Shown here one piece after another: positions 27,899-36,885 of a stretch of DNA of 64,000 nucleotides. Source of the stretch: Burkholderiaceae bacterium (lineage in GTDB: Bacteria > Pseudomonadota > Gammaproteobacteria > Burkholderiales > Burkholderiaceae_C); assembly GCA_016790575.1 (NCBI GenBank), contig JAEUOU010000001.1, positions 32,110 to 96,109 of the forward strand, read 5' to 3'. The notes below the pieces were generated by a model. The model did no database searches. It worked only from the letters and a program-made list of their open reading frames with translations, and was not told the origin of the DNA. The translations under genes and the position numbers were made by a program. Numbering within the stretch: the stretch's first letter is position 1; the number at the start of each line of letters is the position of its first letter.

Positions 27899-28819
27899 AT
27901 GGATACACAGCACACACTCAGGCTGGTTCTGAACCAGCTTAACACGGTGATGGTCGGCAAATCGGCCCAGGTCAGCGACAGCCTGGCCTGTCTGCTGGCG
28001 GGTGGCCACCTGCTGATCGAAGACGTCCCCGGCGTCGGCAAAACCACCCTGGCCCATGCTCTGGCGCGAACACTGGGTCTGCAATTCTCACGGGTGCAGT
28101 TCACGGCCGACCTCATGCCCAGCGATCTCACCGGAGTTTCGGTTTTCGACCGCGGCCGGGAAGCTTTTGTCTTCCATCCCGGTCCGGTGTTCGCGCAGGT
28201 GCTGCTGGCCGACGAGATCAACCGTGCCAGCCCCAAGACCCAAAGCGCGCTGCTGGAGGCCATGGAAGAAAAGCAGGTCAGTGTGGAAGGCGAAACCCGT
28301 CCCCTGCCCTCACCCTTTTTCGTCATTGCCACCCAAAACCCCCACGACCAGTTGGGCACCTACGCCCTGCCCGAATCCCAGCTCGACCGTTTCCTGATGC
28401 GGGTTTCGCTGGGCTACCCCGATCGCGCAGCCGAACGCGATCTGCTGGCCGGAAGCGACCGCCGCCAGATGGTCGAGCAACTTGCAGCGCTGCTGGACCC
28501 TGCCTCGCTGCACACCCTGCAGCAAGCCGTGCTGGCCGTCCATGTTTCGCCCGCCCTGCTGGACTATGTTCAGGACCTGATCGAAGCCACGCGCAACGGG
28601 CGCTGGTTCCTGCAGGGGCTTTCACCCCGCGCCGGCATTGCACTGGTGCGTGCGGCGCGCGCGCAGGCACTGCTGGCCGGGCGCGACTACGCCGCCGCGG
28701 ACGACGTGCAGGCCATCCTGCCGCAGTGTGTTGCCCACCGCCTGATTCCGGTCAGCGATGCCGGCCGCGGCTCGGTGGAGCAGGTGCGCGCCCTGATTGA
28801 CGCGGTACCCCTGCGCTGA
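27899..28819 (+). CDS. MoxR family AAA+ ATPase
   Basis: A 306-residue cytoplasmic ATPase. Walker A is LIEDVPGVGKTTLA, the MoxR insert region is FTADLMPSDLTGVSVFD, Walker B is VLLADEINRASPKTQSALLE, sensor 1 is FVIATQNPHDQLGTYALPES and the lid has GLSPRAGIALVRAAR. MoxR proteins act as chaperones for metal or envelope proteins. It begins a run of four coupled genes: MoxR, DUF58, transglutaminase, MltB. Confidence 0.93.
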   Translation: MDTQHTLRLVLNQLNTVMVGKSAQVSDSLACLLAGGHLLIEDVPGVGKTTLAHALARTLGLQFSRVQFTADLMPSDLTGVSVFDRGREAFVFHPGPVFAQVLLADEINRASPKTQSALLEAMEEKQVSVEGETRPLPSPFFVIATQNPHDQLGTYALPESQLDRFLMRVSLGYPDRAAERDLLAGSDRRQMVEQLAALLDPASLHTLQQAVLAVHVSPALLDYVQDLIEATRNGRWFLQGLSPRAGIALVRAARAQALLAGRDYAAADDVQAILPQCVAHRLIPVSDAGRGSVEQVRALIDAVPLR

Positions 28820-28840
28820 GCAAACGGCCCGCTTCCAGCG

Positions 28841-29839
28841 ATGTCGGACAACGCGCCTGTCGATCCCCCGCTGGCCGGCCCACGCTGGCGGCCTTTCGTG
28901 CCCGTGCGGCAGCGGATGCAGCAGTGGTTCGAATCGCGACTGCGTCGCACCGATACCCTGACGCTGACGCAGCGCAACGTCTACATCCTGCCGACCCGGC
29001 CGGGATTCATGCTGGCACTGACCCTGGCCGTGTTGCTGGTCGGCTCGATCAACTACCAGCTCAATCTGGGCTACCTGCTGACCTTCCTGCTGGCCGGCAG
29101 CGCGGTGGTGGGAATGCATGTGTGCCACAACAACCTGCGTGGGCTGGTCTTGCACATGACGCCGCCGGCACCTGCCTTTGCAGGCACCGCCTCACCCCTG
29201 GAACTGCGGCTCAGCAGTGAACGACCGGGCGACCGCCCGGCCATCGGTCTGGCCGTGGTCGGCAGCGACCGCTGGGCCTGGGTCGATGTTCCCGGCCAGG
29301 GCAGCGCCACGGTGCAGGTTGCCTTCACCCCGCAGCGGCGCGGTCTGCAGCCCGTGCCCACACTGACCGCTGAAACACGCTATCCGCTCGGGACCTTCCG
29401 GGTCTGGACGGTATGGCGACCGGCCAGCCCGATCCTGGTCTACCCGCGCGCCGAACTGCGGCCGCCACCTCTGCCACCCGGCGAAGCCCGCGCCGGCGGT
29501 GGTGCGGCCAGCCGCCGCCAGAGCAGCGGCGAATTCGACGGCGTACGCGCCTATCAGCGCGGCGACCCGGTCAAACTGGTCGTCTGGAAGAAATTCGCCC
29601 GCTCGCAGGAACTGGTCAGCCGCGATCAGCAGGCCAGCCAGTATCACGAACTGTGGCTGGATTTCACCGGCACGGGGGTCTCCGACATCGAAGCGCGGCT
29701 GTCGCGCCTGTGCGCCTGGGTGTTGCTGGCCGACCGGCTGGGCCAGGCCTATGGCCTGCGACTGCCCGGCCGCGAAATCCGCCCGGACACCGGCACCGCC
29801 CACCGGCTGCGCTGCCTGGAGGCACTGGCACTGTGCTGA
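28841..29839 (+). CDS. DUF58 domain-containing membrane protein
   Basis: A 332-residue protein with two close N-terminal helices (PGFMLALTLAVLLVGSINY and LGYLLTFLLAGSAVVGMHV) and a C-terminal DUF58 domain containing SGEFDGVRAYQRGDPVKLVV followed by WKKFARSQELVSRD. DUF58 proteins have a von Willebrand A-like fold and occur next to MoxR ATPases. The gene follows MoxR by 21 bases and overlaps the next gene by 7. Confidence 0.9.
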   Translation: MSDNAPVDPPLAGPRWRPFVPVRQRMQQWFESRLRRTDTLTLTQRNVYILPTRPGFMLALTLAVLLVGSINYQLNLGYLLTFLLAGSAVVGMHVCHNNLRGLVLHMTPPAPAFAGTASPLELRLSSERPGDRPAIGLAVVGSDRWAWVDVPGQGSATVQVAFTPQRRGLQPVPTLTAETRYPLGTFRVWTVWRPASPILVYPRAELRPPPLPPGEARAGGGAASRRQSSGEFDGVRAYQRGDPVKLVVWKKFARSQELVSRDQQASQYHELWLDFTGTGVSDIEARLSRLCAWVLLADRLGQAYGLRLPGREIRPDTGTAHRLRCLEALALC

Positions 29840-31902
29840 ACCGTCTCCACGCGCTGCCCCGCGACACACGCGACACCTTGTTCCTGCTGGGCGTCATTGC
29901 CTGGGTGGTCCTGCCGCAGGTGCCAAACCTGCCGGTCTGGTGTGTCGCGCTGGCGGCGACCATGCTGACCTGGCGCGGCTGGCTGGCCTGGCAGGCCCGG
30001 CCCCTGCCGGGGCGCTGGTGGCTCCTGGCATTGCTGGTGGTGACCATCGCGGCCACAGTCGCCACGCACCGGACGGTGCTGGGACGCGATGCCGGCGTGA
30101 CGCTGATCGTGGTCCTGCTGGCGCTCAAGACCCTGGAGCTGCGCGCGCGGCGCGACGCCTTCGTGATCTTCTTTCTGGGCTTCTTCACGATGCTCACCAA
30201 CTTTTTCTTCTCGCAATCCCTGCTGACCGCCGCGGCCATGCTCGTTGCCCTGCTGGGTTTGCTGGCGGCGGTGGTCAATGCCCACATGCCGGTGGGCCGG
30301 CCGCCGCTGATCCGGTCGATCCGCGTTGCCGGTCGCATGGCCCTGTTGGGCGCTCCGATCATGGCCGTCCTGTTCGCCCTGTTCCCGCGCCTGGCGCCGC
30401 TGTGGGGCATACCAGGTGATGCATTGACGGGTCGCAGTGGCCTGTCGGCCAGCATGCAGGTGGGCACCATCGCCAAGCTGGCCCTGGATGAGACCATCGC
30501 CATGCGCCTGCGGTTCGACGGCCCCCCGCCCGCGCAGAGTGACCTCTACTTCCGCGGCCCGGTGCTGTCGCGGTTCGACGGGCGCGAGTGGCAACCACGC
30601 CGGGATGAGCCCTGGCGCTACGGCCCTGACAGTCCCGCAGCCGGACTGCGCCTGCAGGGCCCGGCCGTGCGCTATGAAGTCACGCTGGAGCCAAGCAGCC
30701 GCCCGTGGATTTTCCTGCTCGAAGCAGCCAGCCAGCCCCCCCAGCTACCCGGCGGTCTGGTCGCGACACAAACCCGCGATCTGCAATGGATGGTCTCGCG
30801 CCCGGTCACCGACATCCTGCGTTACCGGGGCGAGAGCCATCCCCAGTTCGCCTACGGCCCGGTCATGTCCGACCGGGCGACACAGCCGCGCCTGCTCGAC
30901 GAACTGGAGCTGCCCAGTGGCTTCAATCCGCGGACCCTGCAGCTCGCGCTCGATATCCGCCGGGAAGCCGCCGCTGCGGGGGACAACCCCGCCGCCATCG
31001 TTCGCCGCGTCCTGGATCGATTGCGCACGGGCGGCTACACGTACACCCTGGAACCGGGCGTCACCGGCATCCACAGTGCCGACGAATTCTGGTTCGACAC
31101 CCGGGCCGGCTTCTGCGAACACATTGCCTCCGCGTTTGTCATCCTGATGCGGGCGCTGGACATCCCCGCCCGGGTGGTCACCGGTTACCAGGGTGGACAG
31201 ATCAACCCGATCGACGGCTACTGGACCATCCGCCAGAGCGATGCGCACGCCTGGGCCGAGGTCTGGCTCGCCGGCCAGGGCTGGGTGCGGGTCGACCCGA
31301 CCAGTGCGGTTGCCCCGGGGCGCACCGGCGCGTTCGAACGGCTGGTGGCGCCCCAGGGCGTCATCGGCGGAGCCATCGCCACATTGAGCCCGGGCCTGGC
31401 CCAGCAACTGCGGGCCACCTGGGAGGCGGTCAACAACCGCTGGAACCAGTGGGTGCTGAACTACAGCCAAAGCCGCCAGCTCGATCTGCTGCGCAACATC
31501 GGCTTCGAATCACCGAGCTGGCAGGACCTGGGCAAGGTGCTGGCGGGACTGCTGGCCCTGGCCGCACTGGTCGGTGTGGTCTGGGCCCGCTGGGAACGCA
31601 GCCGGCACGACCCCTGGTTGCGGCTTCTGGCGCGCGCCAGCGCGCAACTGCGCAAGAGCGGACTGAGCCTGCCCCCGCAATGCCCCCCGCGCGAGATCGC
31701 GCGCCGCCTGACCCCACGGGCCGACGCGGTCACCCCTGCGCCCGCGGAGGCTGTCGCCCCGATCGATGCCCAGCGCGCAGCGGCCTGGGCCACGTGGCTC
31801 GACCGCATGGACCGTTACCGCTACGCGCCCGCCACCCCCCATCGCGAGCAACTTTCCGCACTGGAACAGGCCTTCCGCCAACTGCCCCGTCTCACGCCAT
31901 GA
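29833..31902 (+). CDS. tgpA: TgpA-type transglutaminase-like membrane protein
   Basis: A 689-residue inner-membrane protein. About six N-terminal helices (DUF3488) are followed by a periplasmic transglutaminase domain with the catalytic Cys in DTRAGFCEHIASAFVILMRA, His in RQSDAHAWAEVWLAG and Asp in WVRVDPTSAV, then one more helix (VLAGLLALAALVGVVWA) and a DUF4129-like tail. In Pseudomonas the TgpA homologue is essential and envelope-related. A GTG start at 29833 overlaps the DUF58 stop; it is chosen because the helices begin there. Confidence 0.9.
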   Translation: MLNRLHALPRDTRDTLFLLGVIAWVVLPQVPNLPVWCVALAATMLTWRGWLAWQARPLPGRWWLLALLVVTIAATVATHRTVLGRDAGVTLIVVLLALKTLELRARRDAFVIFFLGFFTMLTNFFFSQSLLTAAAMLVALLGLLAAVVNAHMPVGRPPLIRSIRVAGRMALLGAPIMAVLFALFPRLAPLWGIPGDALTGRSGLSASMQVGTIAKLALDETIAMRLRFDGPPPAQSDLYFRGPVLSRFDGREWQPRRDEPWRYGPDSPAAGLRLQGPAVRYEVTLEPSSRPWIFLLEAASQPPQLPGGLVATQTRDLQWMVSRPVTDILRYRGESHPQFAYGPVMSDRATQPRLLDELELPSGFNPRTLQLALDIRREAAAAGDNPAAIVRRVLDRLRTGGYTYTLEPGVTGIHSADEFWFDTRAGFCEHIASAFVILMRALDIPARVVTGYQGGQINPIDGYWTIRQSDAHAWAEVWLAGQGWVRVDPTSAVAPGRTGAFERLVAPQGVIGGAIATLSPGLAQQLRATWEAVNNRWNQWVLNYSQSRQLDLLRNIGFESPSWQDLGKVLAGLLALAALVGVVWARWERSRHDPWLRLLARASAQLRKSGLSLPPQCPPREIARRLTPRADAVTPAPAEAVAPIDAQRAAAWATWLDRMDRYRYAPATPHREQLSALEQAFRQLPRLTP

Positions 31903-33014
31903 TTTCTCGTCTGCTCCGCAGCCTGCCTTTGGTTACTGCGTTTTTGATAGCATCAACTCACCTTTCCACGCTGGCTGTTGACAAAAAACCCGCTAAAAAG
32001 GCCCGCCCCAAGGCGACACAGCCGCTTCGGGCCGATACGGGGGTGCCGTATGCCAGCCGCGCCGAGGTCATGGCCCTGGCGGACGACCTGGCCAGCCGCC
32101 GCAGTCTGGACCCCGACTGGGTACGCCGGGCCCTGGCATCGGCGCGCAAACAGCCGGTCATCACCCGCCTGGTCCTGCCGCCCCCCGTCGGCACCGCCAA
32201 GAACTGGGCGGCCTACCGCAGCCGGTTCATTGACCCGGTGCGCATCCAGGCCGGTAGCGCCTTCTGGCAGGCCCACCAGGACACCCTGGCCCGGGCCGAG
32301 GCGCAATACGGTGTGCCCGCCGCCGTGGTCGTAGGCATCATCGGCGTCGAGACCCTGTACGGCCGCCAGACCGGCAACTTCCGCGTCATCGACGCGCTGG
32401 CCACTCTGGCGTTCGACTTCCCGCAGGCCCATCCCCGGGCCGCGGCGCGCCAGGCCTTTTTTCGCGATGAACTGGAGCAATTCCTCAGCCTGTGCCACCG
32501 GTCCGGCATGGACCCGCTGGAGCCCCGCGGAAGCTACGCCGGCGCCATGGGTCTGCCCCAGTTCATGCCCTCCAGCTGGGTACGCTACGCGACCGACTTC
32601 GATGGCGACGGCAAGATCGATCTGTGGAACAGCCCGGCGGATGCCATTGGCTCGGTGGCCGCATATTTCCAGGGCTTCAACTGGATCACCGGCATGCCGA
32701 CCCACTACCCCGTGCGCTTTGACGACAGCCGCCTGAATCTGGACACCCTGCTGGCGCCCGACATCCTGCCCAGCTTCAGTGTGGACCGTTTCCAGAGCCT
32801 GGGCGCCGTGCTCGACGGGCCGGCCCTGAGCCACACCGGCCCGCTGGCGCTGATCGAGCTGCAAAACGGTGCGGCACCACCCAGCTACGTCGCCGGTACC
32901 GAAAATTTCTACGCCCTGACCCGCTACAACTGGAGCAGCTACTACGCGATGGCCGTGATCGACCTCGCCCAGGCCGTGACCGAGGCGCGGGAAGCCGCCC
33001 TGCGCGGGCGCTGA
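31899..33014 (+). CDS. mltB: Membrane-bound lytic murein transglycosylase B family protein
   Basis: A 371-residue periplasmic lytic transglycosylase. The catalytic Glu is in VGIIGVETLYGRQTGNFRVI; other family blocks are GSYAGAMGLPQFMPSSW and DFDGDGKIDLWNSPADAIGS, followed by YFQGFNW. It cleaves peptidoglycan strands. The ATG overlaps the tgpA stop as ATGA. The N-terminal export signal (SLPLVTAFLIASTHLSTLAV) is partly encoded by a copy of the 36-bp dispersed element, and no lipobox Cys is present, so it is soluble or loosely attached despite the family name. Confidence 0.92.
   Translation: MISRLLRSLPLVTAFLIASTHLSTLAVDKKPAKKARPKATQPLRADTGVPYASRAEVMALADDLASRRSLDPDWVRRALASARKQPVITRLVLPPPVGTAKNWAAYRSRFIDPVRIQAGSAFWQAHQDTLARAEAQYGVPAAVVVGIIGVETLYGRQTGNFRVIDALATLAFDFPQAHPRAAARQAFFRDELEQFLSLCHRSGMDPLEPRGSYAGAMGLPQFMPSSWVRYATDFDGDGKIDLWNSPADAIGSVAAYFQGFNWITGMPTHYPVRFDDSRLNLDTLLAPDILPSFSVDRFQSLGAVLDGPALSHTGPLALIELQNGAAPPSYVAGTENFYALTRYNWSSYYAMAVIDLAQAVTEAREAALRGR
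31947..31982 (+). repeat. 36-bp dispersed element, copy 4 (inside mltB)
   Basis: ATAGC, seven bases, CACC, TTTCCACGC and TGGCTGTTGAC. It follows the same spacing as intergenic copies and is read in frame as IASTHLSTLAVD at the end of the signal peptide. Confidence 0.75.
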
Positions 33015-33080
33015 AGCCCTCGCGAAAAAGCGAATGTCCCCTGGCGCCCCGCCCCGCCCCGGCCAAGCCCGGCGCGCCCC

Positions 33081-34091
33081 TCAGCGCGTCGGCAGGTGCT
33101 TGAGCGGGTCGACCGGCTTGCCCTGGCGCCGCACCTCGAAATGCAGCTTGACGCGGTCTGCGTCAGAGCTGCCCATCTCGGCGATCTTCTGACCTTTGCG
33201 CACGGTCTGGTCTTCCTTGACCAGCAGCGTCTGGTTGTGGGCGTAGGCCGTGAGGTAGGTGTTGTTGTGCTTGAGGATGATGAGATTGCCGTATCCGCGC
33301 AACCCGGCGCCCGCGTAGACCACCCTTCCATCGGCGGAAGCGACGACCGCGTCGCCCGCTTTGCCGGCAATACCGATGCCCTTGTTGCGCGGATCGTCAA
33401 ACGGGGCCACCACCGTGCCCGCTGCCGGCCAGATGAAACCGGGCTCGTCCTCGCCCGCCGCAGCGGATGACGCCGGCGCCGGCGCCGGAGCCGCAGCGGT
33501 GGCGGTGGCGGGCGCCGCAGCCGTTGCCGGCGCGCTCGCCGGGCGGGTGGCCGGCGCTGGCAAGGCGCCGGGTGTCACCGCCGCTGGTGGCGCCACCGGC
33601 CGGGTCACCACGCCCCCATCGACCCCCGGGGCGGTGGCCACTGCGGCCACCGAAGGCTCGTTGCCGGTCGGACGGGCCACGCGCAACACCTGGCCGACCT
33701 CGATCAGGTTCGGGTTCTCCAGATTGTTCCAACGCACAATGTCGCGCCAGTTCTGTCCGGTTTCCAGCCCGATGCGGATCAGGGTATCGCCGGGACGCAC
33801 GGTGTAATAGCCCGGCTTGCCGGCGTTTTCGGCGCCGGGCGGCAAACGGGGCGGCGCCTCGGCGCCCGCCAGGGCGGATCCGGCGGGTGTTGCCGCTGCT
33901 CCGGCGGGTGCGCCAACCGGGGCGGCAACCGCCCCGGCGGGGGTGCGCGTGGTCGGGGAACGCTCTTCCACCGGGGCGCGGTTGCGGGTGGGGCTGGAGC
34001 AGGCGGCCAGCCCCACTGCCAGCAGCACCACGGCGCCAAAGCGCACCCCCAAACCCGGCTTGCTTGTTGTCATACGGTCCAGTCCCTTCAT
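33081..34091 (-). CDS. nlpD: NlpD-type LysM/M23 lipoprotein
   Basis: A 336-residue outer-membrane lipoprotein: lipobox LAVGLAACSS, a Pro/Ala-rich stretch, a LysM peptidoglycan-binding domain (YYTVRPGDTLIRIGLETG to VGQVLRVA), a second Ala/Pro-rich linker and a C-terminal LytM domain. The zinc ligands are degenerate: GIGIAGKAGD replaces the HxxxD segment, and KLHFEVR retains one His. That fits NlpD, which activates amidase AmiC rather than cutting peptidoglycan itself. ATG 34091 overlaps the pcm stop as ATGA; MTTSK at 34073 is an alternative. No rpoS follows. Confidence 0.9.
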   Translation of the reverse strand: MKGLDRMTTSKPGLGVRFGAVVLLAVGLAACSSPTRNRAPVEERSPTTRTPAGAVAAPVGAPAGAAATPAGSALAGAEAPPRLPPGAENAGKPGYYTVRPGDTLIRIGLETGQNWRDIVRWNNLENPNLIEVGQVLRVARPTGNEPSVAAVATAPGVDGGVVTRPVAPPAAVTPGALPAPATRPASAPATAAAPATATAAAPAPAPASSAAAGEDEPGFIWPAAGTVVAPFDDPRNKGIGIAGKAGDAVVASADGRVVYAGAGLRGYGNLIILKHNNTYLTAYAHNQTLLVKEDQTVRKGQKIAEMGSSDADRVKLHFEVRRQGKPVDPLKHLPTR

Positions 34092-34942
34092 GCGATGCCG
34101 GATTTTAGGGGGACAAAATGCACCGCCTCCAGCACCCGGCGGCTGAATCCCTGGGCCTGCCGGTCGATCACCACCAGCGCCTGTTGCCCGGTCGACGTGA
34201 CCAGCGGCGCCACCAGACGTCCGCCCACGGCCAGCTGGTCCAGCCAGGCCTGCGGCACCGCCTCGCCGCCGGCCGCCGCCACAATGCCGGCGTAGGGGGC
34301 ACCCTGGGCAAAGCCCGCCATGCCGTCACCGAAAATCAGATGCACATTGGCCAGCCGGAAAGGGCGCAGGTTCTCGCGCGCGCGCTCGTGCAGGCCACGC
34401 AAGCGCTCGATGCTGTAGACCTCTGTCGCCAGGTGGCTCATCACCGCAGCCTGATAGCCGCAGCCGGTGCCAATCTCCAGCAGCCGGCCGCCCATGGGGC
34501 CATCCCCCGTCACCAGACCGGCGCGCAGCAGCGACAACATCCGCGCGACGACACTGGGTTTGGAAATGGTCTGCTCCAGCCCGATCGGCAGGCTGGTGTC
34601 TTCATAGGCCTGATTGACCAGCGCGGAGTCAACAAACCGGTGCCGCTCCACGGCCTGCAACGCGGCCAGCACCGCAGCGTCGTCAATGCCACCGGCAGCG
34701 ATTTTCTGCACCATGCGGTTGCGCACGGCCGCCGAATCCATGCCCAGCCCCCGCGGTATCGCCAAAGTGACGGGCACCGGCAACACACGGCCCACGGCAG
34801 CGGTCGATGCGGGCTTGTGCACCGAAGCGGACGGGGCGGCAGCCCCGCGCTGCGGCACCGCACCACCGGCTGGCGTCGCCGGACGCGGCCGCCCGGACTG
34901 CAGATCGAGCCGTGCCGGAAAACCGGGGCGGCGCGCCGTCAT
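34088..34942 (-). CDS. pcm: Protein-L-isoaspartate O-methyltransferase
   Basis: A 284-residue cytoplasmic enzyme that starts repair of isoaspartyl residues using S-adenosylmethionine. The core has the family motif [18 protein letters not shown] and the SAM site [19 protein letters not shown], with [15 protein letters not shown] after it. It is about 70 residues longer than E. coli Pcm owing to a basic, Pro/Ala-rich N-terminal extension (from [14 protein letters not shown]) with no recognised domain. It overlaps surE upstream and nlpD downstream, both as ATGA. Confidence 0.93.
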   Translation of the reverse strand: MTARRPGFPARLDLQSGRPRPATPAGGAVPQRGAAAPSASVHKPASTAAVGRVLPVPVTLAIPRGLGMDSAAVRNRMVQKIAAGGIDDAAVLAALQAVERHRFVDSALVNQAYEDTSLPIGLEQTISKPSVVARMLSLLRAGLVTGDGPMGGRLLEIGTGCGYQAAVMSHLATEVYSIERLRGLHERARENLRPFRLANVHLIFGDGMAGFAQGAPYAGIVAAAGGEAVPQAWLDQLAVGGRLVAPLVTSTGQQALVVIDRQAQGFSRRVLEAVHFVPLKSGIA

Positions 34943-35715
34943 GCCCCGCCCTGCCCGCCGGTCTGCAGCGCAGCGGCCGCCTGCGCCCACCAGGCCAGCC
35001 GGTCGTGATCGGTCAGATCGACCTTCAGCGGGGTCATCACCACATGGCCGTGATCGCTGGCATGAAAGTCGGTGCCTTCCGCTTCGTCCAGCGCCGGGCC
35101 GGCGGCACCGATCCAGTACATGGTCTCACCGCGCGGACTGACCTGGGTGATCACCGGCTCGGCGGCATGGCGCCGGCCCAGGCGAACCACCTTCAGCGGC
35201 CGGATCTGCTCCAGCGGCAGATTGGGAATGTTCACATTCAGCAGCCAGGGCGCGCGGCCGATCAAGCCGCCGGCCGCACACTGCTGCACCAGTTCACGCG
35301 CCTTGGCCGCGGCGGCGTCGATATGCGCCCAGCCTTTTTCAATCTGAGAAAACGCGATCGCCGGAATACCGAACAGGTAACCCTCCATCGCCGCGCCCAC
35401 GGTGCCGGAATAGATGGTGTCGTCACCCATGTTGGCGCCGTTGTTGATGCCGCTGACCACCAGATCGGGCCGATAGCCCAGCAGGCCGGTCAGCGCAATG
35501 TGCACACAGTCCGCCGGGGTACCGTTGACGTAGCGGAAGCCGTTGGCCGCCCGGTGCACATACAGCGGCGCATTGAGCGTCAGCGCGTTGGACTTGGCGC
35601 TGTTGTTGTGCTCCGGCGCCACCACCTCGACATCCCCAAGGGGTTTCAGGGCCTCATACAGCGCCACGATGCCTGGCGCCTGATAGCCGTCGTCATTGCA
35701 GATCAGAATCTTCAT
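34939..35715 (-). CDS. surE: 5'/3'-nucleotidase SurE
   Basis: A 258-residue survival protein with the conserved start [16 protein letters not shown] (metal Asp pair), [33 protein letters not shown] (metal Asn) and [18 protein letters not shown]. SurE dephosphorylates nucleoside monophosphates and short polyphosphate under stress. It is the first gene of surE-pcm-nlpD. Confidence 0.96.
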   Translation of the reverse strand: MKILICNDDGYQAPGIVALYEALKPLGDVEVVAPEHNNSAKSNALTLNAPLYVHRAANGFRYVNGTPADCVHIALTGLLGYRPDLVVSGINNGANMGDDTIYSGTVGAAMEGYLFGIPAIAFSQIEKGWAHIDAAAAKARELVQQCAAGGLIGRAPWLLNVNIPNLPLEQIRPLKVVRLGRRHAAEPVITQVSPRGETMYWIGAAGPALDEAEGTDFHASDHGHVVMTPLKVDLTDHDRLAWWAQAAAALQTGGQGGA

Positions 35716-35801
35716 GAATAAATGCCGCCACGGTAAGCGGCCCATTGTAGAAGCGCGCGCCCGCGCCGTCGTTTGGTCCCGCAGGGGACATTGCCGCCCA
35801 T

Positions 35802-35830
35802 GGGCCGCGCCCTATCATGCGGCCCTTTTT
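35802..35830 (+). terminator. Terminator-like hairpin before the quinone oxidoreductase
   Basis: GGGCCGC, a ten-base loop, GCGGCCC and five T. It sits 24 bases before the GTG of the downstream gene, although the gene upstream is on the other strand. It could be a leader attenuator or simply insulate the divergent region. Confidence 0.5.
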
Positions 35831-35853
35831 CACCCTCTGCTGGAGATTGGCCC

Positions 35854-36828
35854 GTGCACGCTTGGCTTTGCGAAAACCCCGTGGGCGTCGACGCCCTGAC
35901 CTGGAAAGAATTGCCCACGCCCGTGCCGGTCGCCGGCGAGGTGCTGATCCGCATCGAAGCGGCCAGCCTGAACTTCCCGGACCTGCTGATCGTGCAGAAC
36001 AAGTACCAGATGAAGCCGCCGCTGCCCTTTGTGCCGGGTTCGGAATACGCCGGCGTCATCGAGGCGGTGGGTGACGGCGTCAAGGGCCTGGCGGTGGGCC
36101 AGCGGGTGGCCTGCCTGTCGGGCACCGGCGGTTTCGGCACCCACACGCTGGCCAAGGCGGCGCTGTGCATGCCGCTGCCGCCCGGTTTTCCCGCTGTGGA
36201 CGCTGCCGCCTTCATCATGATCTACGCCACCAGCCACCACGCGCTGATGGACCGTGCGCAACTCAAGGTGGGCGAGACCGTGCTGGTGCTGGGCGCGGCC
36301 GGCGGCGTGGGCACCGCCGCCATCCAGATCGCCAAGGCAGCGGGCGCAAAGGTGATTGCCGCCGCCTCCGCCGACGAAAAATGCGCGCTGTGCAGCCGCA
36401 TCGGCGCCGACGCCACCATCAATTACAGCCGCGAAAACCTGCGCGATGCCATCAAGGCGCTGACGGACGGCAAAGGCCCGGACGTGATCTACGACCCGGT
36501 GGGCGGCGACTTTGCCGAGCCGGCCTTCCGCTCCATCGCCTGGCGCGGCCGCTACCTGGTGGTGGGCTTCGCCAGCGGCCCGATCCCGTCACTGCCCCTG
36601 AACCTGGCGCTGCTCAAGGGGGCCTCGATCGTTGGTGTGTTCTGGGGCGACTTCGCCCGCCGCGAGCCCCAGGCCAATGCCGCGATGATGATGGAGCTGG
36701 CCCGCTGGTATGGCGAAGGCAAGGTCAAGCCCGTGATCGACCGCACCATGCCCATGAGCGAGCTGAAAGCCGCCTACGCCCACATGGGCTCACGCGGGGT
36801 GATGGGCAAGCTGGTGATGGTGAACTGA
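35854..36828 (+). CDS. NADPH:quinone oxidoreductase family protein (zinc-free MDR)
   Basis: A 324-residue cytoplasmic medium-chain reductase. The N-terminal substrate half has AASLNFPDLLIVQNKYQMKP and PFVPGSEYAGVIEAVGDGVK; the cofactor half has VLVLGAAGGVGTAAIQIAKA. The catalytic-zinc cysteine of alcohol dehydrogenases is absent (FPDLL instead of C-x-S/T-D), as in QOR proteins. The GTG at 35854 is chosen because TGGAG lies 8 bases upstream. Single gene, divergent from surE. Confidence 0.9.
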   Translation: MHAWLCENPVGVDALTWKELPTPVPVAGEVLIRIEAASLNFPDLLIVQNKYQMKPPLPFVPGSEYAGVIEAVGDGVKGLAVGQRVACLSGTGGFGTHTLAKAALCMPLPPGFPAVDAAAFIMIYATSHHALMDRAQLKVGETVLVLGAAGGVGTAAIQIAKAAGAKVIAAASADEKCALCSRIGADATINYSRENLRDAIKALTDGKGPDVIYDPVGGDFAEPAFRSIAWRGRYLVVGFASGPIPSLPLNLALLKGASIVGVFWGDFARREPQANAAMMMELARWYGEGKVKPVIDRTMPMSELKAAYAHMGSRGVMGKLVMVN

Positions 36829-36885
36829 GCCGGCGCAAGGCACGGCGTGGGCCACCGCCATCCACACCGTACCGGCCAGTGCCGC

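Noticed and set aside
30705..31898. Upstream extension of the mltB frame inside tgpA
   Set aside because: The extension has no homology pattern, and the ATGA overlap plus signal peptide fix the mltB start at 31899.
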